Made by a program: the position numbers and the translations under genes. The notes under the pieces were generated by a model. That model searched no databases, had not been told where the DNA came from, and worked only from the letters and a program-made list of their open reading frames with translations. 51,109 nucleotides of DNA from Bacteroidota bacterium (GTDB taxonomy: Bacteria; Bacteroidota; Bacteroidia; UBA7662; CANHCV01): assembly GCA_947459245.1 (NCBI GenBank), contig CANHCV010000011.1, positions 1-51,109 of the forward strand, read 5' to 3'. Shown piece after piece: positions 36,324 to 43,861 of the stretch (within the stretch, counting starts at the first letter, position 1; the number at the start of each line of letters is the position of its first letter).

Positions 36324-39300
36324 ATGTACACAATAAACACAAAAGCGTTGATGGCCGCCGTCGCAGCAGCCGCCACAACAGTAGCAGCAAAAGCCGCTAC
36401 CCAGCAGGTTCAGCGTCAGAACGACACTGAAAAAGTTCAAACCACACACGCACACGGAGCCGCTCATGCGGGCCGTGTGTACGTTGTAGGTTCGGTTCAA
36501 CAAGCGCCCACGGCCGCTATTCAAGCGCGCTGGATGGAACAGGGAATTAAAGTTCTTGGTTTCTTGCGCGCTAATCAGTACTTCCTTTCTTTTCCTGAAA
36601 GCATGAGTGCAGGTCAATTGGCAAAAGCCGGGATCGTTCGCACTCGTGAATTTTATGCTTCAGAAAAAGTAAGTGCCGCTTTCTTGAATCGCTCCATTCC
36701 TGCTCACGCTGTTCGTGGTAACATGACTGCAAGCACCGTTGTTCTTTTCAACGGAGTTGATAAAAATGAAATCAAGGAGGAGTTGGCACAGAAGGGATTC
36801 ACCTTCGAAGCCGATAAAACTCCTGGAAATACCTTTACCGTTGTTGGAACCATGGCTCAATTGATGGTCCTGGCCAACGAAGGATTCGTTCAAGCCATGG
36901 ATTATGTTTCAGGTTCAGCCCAATTGGAAGATCTTTCTTCTCGCGTTGCTACCCGATCCAATGTTCTTTTAGGAGCTTACCGCTCTCAACGCCGTTTAAA
37001 CGGCAATGGTGTTGAAATTGCCAACGGTGATTTATCTGAAATTTCCATGCATCCCGATTTTAAAGGACGTGTTTTCAATGCGTTTACCGGTTCTGCCCAA
37101 AATTCGCATGCTACCATGTCGGCCGGTGTGATCGGTGGAGCAGGAAACATCAATCCCTTTAACATGGGCATTGTTCCACGTGCTCGAATGACCAATTACG
37201 ATGCGTCCAACAACCTTCAGTTGTTGAATACTGGGATTAACTTCCAAGGAAACAATACCATCATTACCAATACGGCTTACGGAACTGGTTGCAATACCGG
37301 TTACAACATTGAGGCGTATTCCATGGATCAGATTGTAAACATGTACCCTCAGGTTTTGCACGTATTTAGTGCTGGAAACGAAGGAATGAATACCTGTGGA
37401 TCTGCATCTCCTAGCGGTTTTTCTACCATTACTGGAGGATTTAAAGCAGCTAAAAACGTAATGACCGTTGGAAACGTTTGGATGAACGGACAAATTGATA
37501 CGTTAAGCTCGAAAGGACCAACCCGCGATGGTCGCGTTAAACCCGAAATTGTTGCCGTTGGTAACGGTCAAATGACGCTTGGTTTAAACGGATACCAGGC
37601 TGCAACAGGAACATCGGCAGCATCTGGTGTTGTTACAGGAATTGCAGCACAATTGGCTCAGGCTTATCGTACAACTAACCGCAATGCAAATCCACCAGCA
37701 GCGTTGATGAAAGCAATTTTATTGAATACTGCAGATGATAAGGGCAATGTTGGTCCTGATTATACGTACGGATTTGGAATGGTTAATGCTTGGAAAGCTG
37801 TAGAGGCGATTGAAGGCCGTACTTTCCGAGAGGGAACCTTGAATGCTACCGGTGATTCGATGGTATTTACACTAGCGATTCCCGCAAACACCCAACAAAC
37901 CAAATTGATGTTGTACTGGCAAGATCAAGAGGCACAAGCCAACTCTGCAAAAGCATTGGTGAACGACCTTGATCTAACCGCTAGTCGTTTCAATTACGCT
38001 GAAAACTTCCAACCGCTTGTATTGGATCCTACTTCAAACCGCATCACTGCACAAGCTGCTGCGGGAGTTGATACCTTGAATAACGTTGAGCAAATTGTTA
38101 TCGATACCCCATCTGCTGGAAATATTCGAGTTGTTGTTTCTGCCTCGAACTTGGCATTGGGAAATCAAAAGTTCTACCTTGTGTTTACCCATTACTCCAA
38201 TGCAGTTCGTTTTGCATATCCATTCGGTGGAGAATCGTTAACGCCTTACACCAATGAAATGATTTCTTGGGAAGGGATGGACGGTGCTGCGTACTACAAT
38301 TTGGATTATTCTGTGAACGGTGGATCTTGGACTCCAGTGGCTCGAAATCTTGCTGGAACAGCAAAATCGTATGTATGGAACGTGCCTAATTTTAACGCTG
38401 GACGAGTAAAATTGAGATTGTCGAGCGACAAAGGATTGGTTTACTCCGGCGAATTTAGCGCGGTATTACGTCCAACAGGGTTGAAAGTAGATTGGTTCTG
38501 CAGCGATTCTGCACAAATTTCTTGGGATGCTCAAGTTGGAGCAACAGGATATGCCATCTATAAACTGGGTGATTATGTGATGGATTCATTGGGAACAACT
38601 ACCAACAACCGTTATGTGATCAATACCATTTCTCCCAATATCGATCAGGTGTTTGCCATCAGTGCCATTGGTCAAAACGATGGATTGTCCATGCGTTCCA
38701 ATGCTGTTACCCGATTGGCTGCTGCATCTGTTTGTCCTTCTATTGTAGATTTAAGTGTTTCTGAAATTTTGACTCCGGCCTTGGCTTCCATTGCTGCCTG
38801 CCAGGGAACGCAAGCTCAGGTTAAAGTAATGGTGGTGAATAAAGGCCTTCGTGCCATCAACCAAGCGCCCATCGATTTGGTTGTAAATGGAAGTGTTGTT
38901 GCGACCGACACCATCCGTACACTCATCGAAAGCCATGATTCCATTGAATATACGTTTGTTTCTCCCGTTCTTATTCCTTCTACCAACTTTACTTTAGCTG
39001 CGAACGTTCGTGGAGCTGGTGATGGAGATGTAACCAACAACCAATTATTGAAGAACATGACGATCAAGGCTAATTCTGCGACTTCTTTGCCTTACGTTGA
39101 AAACTTCAATGCTCAACCATTGCACACTTCCAATCCTGCGACGATTCAATTTGCTTTGGTAAACGGTTTACACAACGAGAACAATGGTTCTGCTGATCAG
39201 GTTGACTTCCGGGTGTTCAACAAACAAACGCCAACAGCCTTTACCGGCCCGTTAACCGATCGTTCTGGAAAAGGAAATTATGCTTACTTGGAAGCCGATC

Positions 39301-41012
39301 AAGCCAACGGAAATACAGCCATTCTAACAACTCCTTGCTTCAATTTAACTTCTACTCAAACGCCCATGGTTGAGTTCTACACCCACATGAATGGCGCAAA
39401 CATGGGCGAATTGCACTTGGATGCGGTGATCGACGGACGTTTGGTGAAAGACATTGCAACTCCACTATTCGGATCACAAGGAAACGACTGGGTGAAAATG
39501 AGCGCAAATCTTGCAGCGTATAAAAACAATACCGTTGTTTTAGCGATTCGTGCTAAAGTTGGAAACGGAAACGCAAGCGATATCGCGATTGACGACATCC
39601 GAGTGTACGACGCACAAACTGCTCCAGTTGCTGGCTTTATTACCTCTTCACCTACAACTTGCACTGGGAAAGCCATTCAATTGAAAGGCCAAGCGGTGAA
39701 TGCAACAGCTCATAACTGGAACATTACACCAGCTCAGGCTACCTTTGTTCAAGGAACTGCATCTACTTCTGAAGCTCCTGAAGTTGAATTCTCGGCCAAT
39801 GGAACGTACACTGTAACCTACACTGTAACCAATGTTCATGGAACCGATGTTGCTACTCAAACCATTGAAGTAACCAACGGAAAAGCTCTTCCAACCCTTC
39901 AAAATTTGAGCGATGGAATGAGCAACGGTTGGAACATCTTGAATGCAGATGATGCTGAAACCTTTGAATTGGAATCGACCATTGGTTCTGCCGGTTATTC
40001 TACTTCCGTTATCCGTGTTGACAACACCAACAATGCTATCCGTACTTCCGAAGATGTTTTCGAATCTCCTGCCATTGATTTAACTGCGACTAACAACGGC
40101 AAATTCAGCTTCGATTACAGCTACCGTTTCAATCAAGTAAATGCCGATTCTTTGGTAGTTCTTGTATCTTCCAACTGCGGAACAACCTGGTGGCCAGTTT
40201 GGGCGAACGGTGGACAATCGTTGAACACCTCAACCCAAGGAAACGGTCGTTTCATTCCTGGTACAGCTGGAGAATGGCGCCGCGCTACCATCGACTTGAG
40301 TGCTTATGTAGGTTCTTCCATCAAAGTTCGTTTGGTGAACATCAATTACAACGGACAGCCCATCTACTTGGATAACTTGTACTTCGGAACTACTCCTTTC
40401 GCTTATGCCAACGACCTTTCAGTTACCGGTTTGATCGGCATCAGCAACAACGATGTGATTAGCCAAAACGACAAGTTTGTTACCATGGTGATCAAAAATA
40501 ACGGAAACGTAACCATTGGAGCTGGTTTCCAGGTAGCTTATGCGATCGACGGTGCCATCATTGCTACGGAAACGGTGAACCGCAACGTGAACGAGGGCGA
40601 CACCATTCACTACACCTTGCGCACAGCGGTAAATGCGAGCAACGTAACCGGCCGTTTGGCTCCATCGATGCGAGCTTCTTTCTTCACCTTGGTGAACAAC
40701 GACGTGAATACTGCTAACGATTCTTCCAGTGTGATCCTTCGCTCTTCTTTGAGCAGCAACCAAGTTCCTGCCGATCAAATGGGAGTAACCATTTATCCAA
40801 ACCCATCTAACGGAGTGGTATCCATCAAAAACAATGGCTTCCAATCTTTGCAAATTCACGTGTTGGATGTGTCTGGAAAACTGGTTCGTCAATTCAACCA
40901 AATGGGCAACGAAACCCGCACCTTGGATTTGAGCAGCGAAGCGAAAGGAATTTACTTCATTCAAATGACCAACGGAACAACTTCTTCAACAGAAAAAGTA
41001 TTGATCTACTAA
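36324..41012 (+). CDS. Secreted S8 (subtilisin-like) peptidase with T9SS sorting domain
   Basis: A 1562-residue secreted protease. An Ala-rich signal-like start (about 1-25) precedes a propeptide-like region (about 50-190). The catalytic domain has D236 (in NGDLSEISMHPDF), H262 (in SHATMSAG), the oxyanion asparagine N352 (SAGNEG) and S431 (GTSAASG), so the triad is complete though the flanks depart from the classical DTG, HGT and GTSMASP. Beta-sandwich domains follow: a P-domain-like part, a fibronectin/CARDB-like part (about 810-920), two MAM/jelly-roll-like parts and a PKD-like part (about 1105-1190). The final 75 residues are a type-A T9SS sorting domain (IYPNPSNGVVSI). It probably digests environmental protein or matures surface proteins. 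Confidence 0.93.
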   Translation: MYTINTKALMAAVAAAATTVAAKAATQQVQRQNDTEKVQTTHAHGAAHAGRVYVVGSVQQAPTAAIQARWMEQGIKVLGFLRANQYFLSFPESMSAGQLAKAGIVRTREFYASEKVSAAFLNRSIPAHAVRGNMTASTVVLFNGVDKNEIKEELAQKGFTFEADKTPGNTFTVVGTMAQLMVLANEGFVQAMDYVSGSAQLEDLSSRVATRSNVLLGAYRSQRRLNGNGVEIANGDLSEISMHPDFKGRVFNAFTGSAQNSHATMSAGVIGGAGNINPFNMGIVPRARMTNYDASNNLQLLNTGINFQGNNTIITNTAYGTGCNTGYNIEAYSMDQIVNMYPQVLHVFSAGNEGMNTCGSASPSGFSTITGGFKAAKNVMTVGNVWMNGQIDTLSSKGPTRDGRVKPEIVAVGNGQMTLGLNGYQAATGTSAASGVVTGIAAQLAQAYRTTNRNANPPAALMKAILLNTADDKGNVGPDYTYGFGMVNAWKAVEAIEGRTFREGTLNATGDSMVFTLAIPANTQQTKLMLYWQDQEAQANSAKALVNDLDLTASRFNYAENFQPLVLDPTSNRITAQAAAGVDTLNNVEQIVIDTPSAGNIRVVVSASNLALGNQKFYLVFTHYSNAVRFAYPFGGESLTPYTNEMISWEGMDGAAYYNLDYSVNGGSWTPVARNLAGTAKSYVWNVPNFNAGRVKLRLSSDKGLVYSGEFSAVLRPTGLKVDWFCSDSAQISWDAQVGATGYAIYKLGDYVMDSLGTTTNNRYVINTISPNIDQVFAISAIGQNDGLSMRSNAVTRLAAASVCPSIVDLSVSEILTPALASIAACQGTQAQVKVMVVNKGLRAINQAPIDLVVNGSVVATDTIRTLIESHDSIEYTFVSPVLIPSTNFTLAANVRGAGDGDVTNNQLLKNMTIKANSATSLPYVENFNAQPLHTSNPATIQFALVNGLHNENNGSADQVDFRVFNKQTPTAFTGPLTDRSGKGNYAYLEADQANGNTAILTTPCFNLTSTQTPMVEFYTHMNGANMGELHLDAVIDGRLVKDIATPLFGSQGNDWVKMSANLAAYKNNTVVLAIRAKVGNGNASDIAIDDIRVYDAQTAPVAGFITSSPTTCTGKAIQLKGQAVNATAHNWNITPAQATFVQGTASTSEAPEVEFSANGTYTVTYTVTNVHGTDVATQTIEVTNGKALPTLQNLSDGMSNGWNILNADDAETFELESTIGSAGYSTSVIRVDNTNNAIRTSEDVFESPAIDLTATNNGKFSFDYSYRFNQVNADSLVVLVSSNCGTTWWPVWANGGQSLNTSTQGNGRFIPGTAGEWRRATIDLSAYVGSSIKVRLVNINYNGQPIYLDNLYFGTTPFAYANDLSVTGLIGISNNDVISQNDKFVTMVIKNNGNVTIGAGFQVAYAIDGAIIATETVNRNVNEGDTIHYTLRTAVNASNVTGRLAPSMRASFFTLVNNDVNTANDSSSVILRSSLSSNQVPADQMGVTIYPNPSNGVVSIKNNGFQSLQIHVLDVSGKLVRQFNQMGNETRTLDLSSEAKGIYFIQMTNGTTSSTEKVLIY

Positions 41013-41018
41013 AAAATA

Positions 41019-41032
41019 GGAAGGAAACTTCC
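41019..41032 (+). other. Small GAAA-tetraloop hairpin after the subtilase stop
   Basis: GGAAG, loop GAAA, CTTCC forms a 5-bp stem capped by a GNRA loop, 6 bp after the stop codon. It could stabilise the mRNA 3' end; no T-tract follows. Confidence 0.5.
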
Positions 41033-41051
41033 CAAACTAGCACCCCTCTCT

Positions 41052-41140
41052 ACTGCGACGTTTTCCGAGGGGAAATGCTGAACCTAACAAACTGCGAACC
41101 GGACTAACTTGGGCAACTGCGACGATTTCGCCCGAGGAAA
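41052..41140 (+). repeat. Imperfect direct repeats in the subtilase 3' intergenic region
   Basis: ACTGCGACGTTTTCCGAGG (41052-41070, then GGAAA) recurs as ACTGCGACGATTTCGCCCG (41116-41134, then AGGAAA), differing by one substitution and small indels. A shorter copy, ACTGCGA, lies at 41091-41097. CCCCTC (41043-41048) and GAGGGG (41067-41072) can also pair around the first copy. Function unknown. Confidence 0.6.
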
Positions 41141-41150
41141 AATCCAAAAG

Positions 41151-41186
41151 AAAAGCCCCCGCCAATTGGCGGGGGCTTTTCTTTTT
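41151..41186. terminator. Strong bidirectional terminator after the subtilase gene
   Basis: A perfect 13-bp stem AAAAGCCCCCGCC/GGCGGGGGCTTTT with loop AATT, followed by CTTTTTT. It can end both the subtilase (+) and the converging barrel gene (-). Confidence 0.95.
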
Positions 41187-41202
41187 TCTGTATGGAAAGG
41201 AA

Positions 41203-41790
41203 TTAATTTCTGGTGTTTAACAAGGGTTTGTAAACCACCCCAAATTGCAGGTAACCGTGTCCAGCCCCAAATTCGGCAAAGGCGCCGAGGTCTGGTGTGA
41301 TATAGGCGCGTATGCCCAAAGACGCTTCCAAAGAAATCGGAATAACCCCAAGTGAACTGCTGGGTGAAAAGGCTGGATCTGTGCTTTTAAAACGGTACTC
41401 ACCGGTTTTATATCCAATTCCTCCTCCGATATACATATCAATCACTTTCTTGCGCAAGAAATGGATGTTCAAACGAGGGGTGATGGACAATTTGTTGTAG
41501 GACGATTCATAGGAATACGCGTTGTCTTCCCATCTGGCTGTTGCGGCAGAATAAACCGTACTGAATCCTAAACCAATTTCATCGGTGATGGCGTATTCGG
41601 CCTTGAGGGTAATGGGCTGCAAAAAGGTGGAACGAAAACCTGGAATGGTTTGATACGTATTCCAACTTGCAGTTGAAAAAATGGAACGACCCAAACCTCC
41701 CGAGAGGATCAGATCATTTTTTTGGAAAGACTGTGCCTGAGAACCGAAGCTCATGAATCCGATTGCGGCAGCAAGGATTAGTTTTTTCAT
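41203..41790 (-). CDS. Predicted outer-membrane beta-barrel protein
   Basis: A 195-residue protein with a clean signal peptide (about 1-19, ending SQAQ). The mature part alternates amphipathic strands: LILSGGLGRSIF, LKAEYAITDEIGLGFSTVY, YNKLSITPRLNIHF, DMYIGGGIGYKTG, ISLEASLGIRAYI, and GAFAEFGAGHGYLQFGVVYK at the end. This is the OmpA-like-transmembrane/OmpW-like small eight-strand barrel pattern. No peptidoglycan-binding domain follows. The function is unknown; many Bacteroidota carry such single barrels as general envelope proteins. It appears monocistronic between two terminators. Confidence 0.82.
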   Translation of the reverse strand: MKKLILAAAIGFMSFGSQAQSFQKNDLILSGGLGRSIFSTASWNTYQTIPGFRSTFLQPITLKAEYAITDEIGLGFSTVYSAATARWEDNAYSYESSYNKLSITPRLNIHFLRKKVIDMYIGGGIGYKTGEYRFKSTDPAFSPSSSLGVIPISLEASLGIRAYITPDLGAFAEFGAGHGYLQFGVVYKPLLNTRN

Positions 41791-41822
41791 CGTTTTGTTA
41801 TAAGGGTTTGTGTGTAGAAAAC

Positions 41823-41855
41823 AAAAAAAGCCAATCCTCGGAAGGATCGGCTTTT
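41823..41855 (-). terminator. Terminator of the 41871-43262 gene
   Basis: On the minus strand, AAAAGCC-mismatch-ATCC pairs with GGAT-mismatch-GGCTTTT around TCGGAA, ending in a T-run (plus-strand A7 at 41823-41829). One A-C mismatch interrupts the stem. Confidence 0.8.
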
Positions 41856-41870
41856 AACAACTTATATTCT

Positions 41871-43262
41871 TTACTGAATAACAATCTTTTTGACCAACGA
41901 CTTTCCAGATTGTTGCATCTTCAACACATAAGTTCCAGGTTGGAATGCAGATTGAATCATGTAACTCATTGTTCCTGAATAATTTGAATCAACATTTTTG
42001 CCCCAAACTTTTTTGCCTTGAAGGTCAAACATTTCTAATGAGAGATTTCCGGCCTGCAAATCGTACAAATTAACCATGATCGGTTGGCCGGCACTTGGAT
42101 TGGGGTAAACCTCCGAGGTAAATCCAGCGTTTTCTTGAACCGAAGTAGCATTCTGAAGCGTGTATAAAACCGTGAAATCTTGGTTGTAATACGGGAATCC
42201 GTTGCGGTATTCGGTAACGGTGATGGCGGTTAAATACGGACGAGACCGCGCCATTCCAAGAGTCGTTTGCCAATTCATGGTGGTTTGGGTGCGACCGCGT
42301 GAAGCGCGTACGTGAGTGATGGAAGGCATGTTGTTCAAAATGCGGAAGGGCTCTCCAACCATGCGAACATCTACGCTATCTTCGTTTGGATCGATGGTTT
42401 CGAAAACCAGGTTGTACCGAGAACCTGGGGTTACGCGAACCACGTATGCAGAACCAATGCGCGGACCGAATTGGCCAGAAGTTACGTTTGGAACACCGGT
42501 TTGGGTAGAATCTACCAAAAATTGATAGTCGCGACGAGTAGAGCCGATTTCAACGCCAGAGCGGAACTCTTTCACTAAAACCGATGCGATGTAACGGGCA
42601 CGTAGGGTAGGTTGCCAGCTGATAACGCCGGTGTAAGCATCCATGGCAAAAGGAAACCCAGGATCAGAATCGGGGTGAAAATAGTTGGGTACGTTTTGAG
42701 ATCTTGCTGTGAAGTATTCTTTCGGAGTATCCAAGGCCCAAACCAAGGAATCTCCATCAACATCAAAGGGAATTGGATTGTGGAACCACTGAACATTTTG
42801 AAGGGCCAAAGCGAAAGGGCGGTTCAAAAAGGTAGGAGAAGAGTTCATGGAACTATCCACCAAAATGGTGGTTTCCAAATAAGAACCGGGAGTGCTTGTG
42901 GTATTCCGAATGCCAGCGTTTCTGCAGCAATTTTGGTAGTAAACTTTGTAAGTTCCGTTGGAAGGAAACGTGAAGTTCACCTGAAAAACGTATTCCTCAA
43001 TACCTCCCGAGGCAGATCCCCAAATTAAAGTTGGCGCTGGTTTTGCGATAGGGATATTCATCGTCATCCCGTTTCCAACAACCACCAAGGTCTCCGTATT
43101 GTACATTTGAATGCCGGTAATATCGCGGTAAAGCGTCATTTCCAAGCTGTACAAACGCTGGTTGTTCAAGGCAGTCGCTGTGATTTGCCCACCCACCAAG
43201 TGAGAGGCTTGGGCAAAACCCAAGGTGAAAAGGGCTGCAATCGCCCCTAAAAGTTTTTTCAT
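41871..43262 (-). CDS. T9SS-sorted surface protein with SHLVGG-type N-terminal domain
   Basis: A 463-residue protein; the start MKKLLGAIA at 43260-43262 precedes a signal peptide (ends FAQAS), whereas the longer frame to 43472 has no secretion start and overlaps the divergent gene. The mature N-terminus SHLVGGQITA and LEMTLYRDITG matches the domain that opens many gliding-associated surface proteins in Bacteroidota (usually HIVGGE, YRDC). Ig-like stretches follow, including ISWQPTLRARYIASVLVKEF. The last 75 residues are a type-A T9SS sorting domain (VYPNPSAGQPI, FQPGTYVLKM), not the gliding type B. Probably exposed at the cell surface; ligand or role unknown. Confidence 0.87.
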   Translation of the reverse strand: MKKLLGAIAALFTLGFAQASHLVGGQITATALNNQRLYSLEMTLYRDITGIQMYNTETLVVVGNGMTMNIPIAKPAPTLIWGSASGGIEEYVFQVNFTFPSNGTYKVYYQNCCRNAGIRNTTSTPGSYLETTILVDSSMNSSPTFLNRPFALALQNVQWFHNPIPFDVDGDSLVWALDTPKEYFTARSQNVPNYFHPDSDPGFPFAMDAYTGVISWQPTLRARYIASVLVKEFRSGVEIGSTRRDYQFLVDSTQTGVPNVTSGQFGPRIGSAYVVRVTPGSRYNLVFETIDPNEDSVDVRMVGEPFRILNNMPSITHVRASRGRTQTTMNWQTTLGMARSRPYLTAITVTEYRNGFPYYNQDFTVLYTLQNATSVQENAGFTSEVYPNPSAGQPIMVNLYDLQAGNLSLEMFDLQGKKVWGKNVDSNYSGTMSYMIQSAFQPGTYVLKMQQSGKSLVKKIVIQ

Positions 43263-43282
43263 GTTTTTTTGGTTGGTTGAAC

Positions 43283-43290
43283 CAAATGTA
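43283..43290 (-). promoter_or_regulatory. Putative -7 promoter element of the surface-protein gene
   Basis: On the minus strand TACATTTG matches TAnnTTTG, 20 bp before the ATG at 43262. Confidence 0.5.
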
Positions 43291-43304
43291 AGCAACAAAA
43301 CCAA

Positions 43305-43312
43305 TATTTTTG
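43305..43312 (+). promoter_or_regulatory. Putative -7 promoter element of the NTF2-like lipoprotein gene
   Basis: TATTTTTG matches TAnnTTTG, 27 bp before the ATG at 43340, back to back with the divergent element at 43283-43290. Confidence 0.45.
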
Positions 43313-43339
43313 TTAACTGCCTTAATAAAATGACGAAAG

Positions 43340-43861
43340 ATGAAGATGTTAAAGTGTTTGAAACCAACCGTTTATTCCAATATTTGCGGATTCTTTGCGG
43401 TGTTATTGTTCCTGCTGTTGGGATGCAATCCCGCAGAAAAAAGTGGTCCAGCTGCTGAACCTGATCTGGCATCGGCAGTAAAAGTACTGGATCAAGTACA
43501 TGCCGCGTTTAACCAGAAAGATACCGCTGGCATGTACCAACATTACACGGTTGCCACCGAGTTTTACGGAACCGACTCTGCCGAAAACTGGGACTTACAA
43601 GGGTTTAAACAATACATGTCCAAGTACGTTGCTTCGCCCAATCCGGGCCCCAATTACCAAGTGAAATGGAGGAAATTGGCGCCTTCTTCCGATTCTAAAG
43701 TGCTCTGGGGAGTAGAGGAATTGGATTATCCCTCCTTAAAAATGCCGGTTCGAAGTACCGTTGTTTTGGAAAACATCAACGGGAAATGGAAAGTACAAAT
43801 GCAACAATGGCACTTCCTCATCAAAAATGAGACGGCTGATGTTGTGGATCAACTGCAGTAA
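43340..43861 (+). CDS. NTF2/SnoaL-like lipoprotein
   Basis: A 173-residue protein with a lipobox in LLFLLLGCNPAEKS (C29), so it is predicted to be lipid-anchored. The mature part follows the cone-shaped NTF2-like pattern: helix DLASAVKVLDQVHAAFNQKDTAGMYQHYT, then strands ending in VVLENINGKWKVQMQQWHF. NTF2-like folds serve as enzymes or binding proteins and the visible residues do not decide between them. It is a single-gene unit. Its stop codon directly abuts the stop of the converging TonB receptor gene. Confidence 0.78.
   Translation: MKMLKCLKPTVYSNICGFFAVLLFLLLGCNPAEKSGPAAEPDLASAVKVLDQVHAAFNQKDTAGMYQHYTVATEFYGTDSAENWDLQGFKQYMSKYVASPNPGPNYQVKWRKLAPSSDSKVLWGVEELDYPSLKMPVRSTVVLENINGKWKVQMQQWHFLIKNETADVVDQLQ

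Noticed and set aside
36225-36617. Minus-strand Cys-rich ORF over the subtilase start
   Set aside because: It covers the subtilase signal sequence and promoter region in antisense; no family pattern or separate promoter was seen.
43263-43472. N-terminal extension of the T9SS surface protein
   Set aside because: It overlaps the divergent lipoprotein gene and both promoter elements, and would bury the signal peptide.
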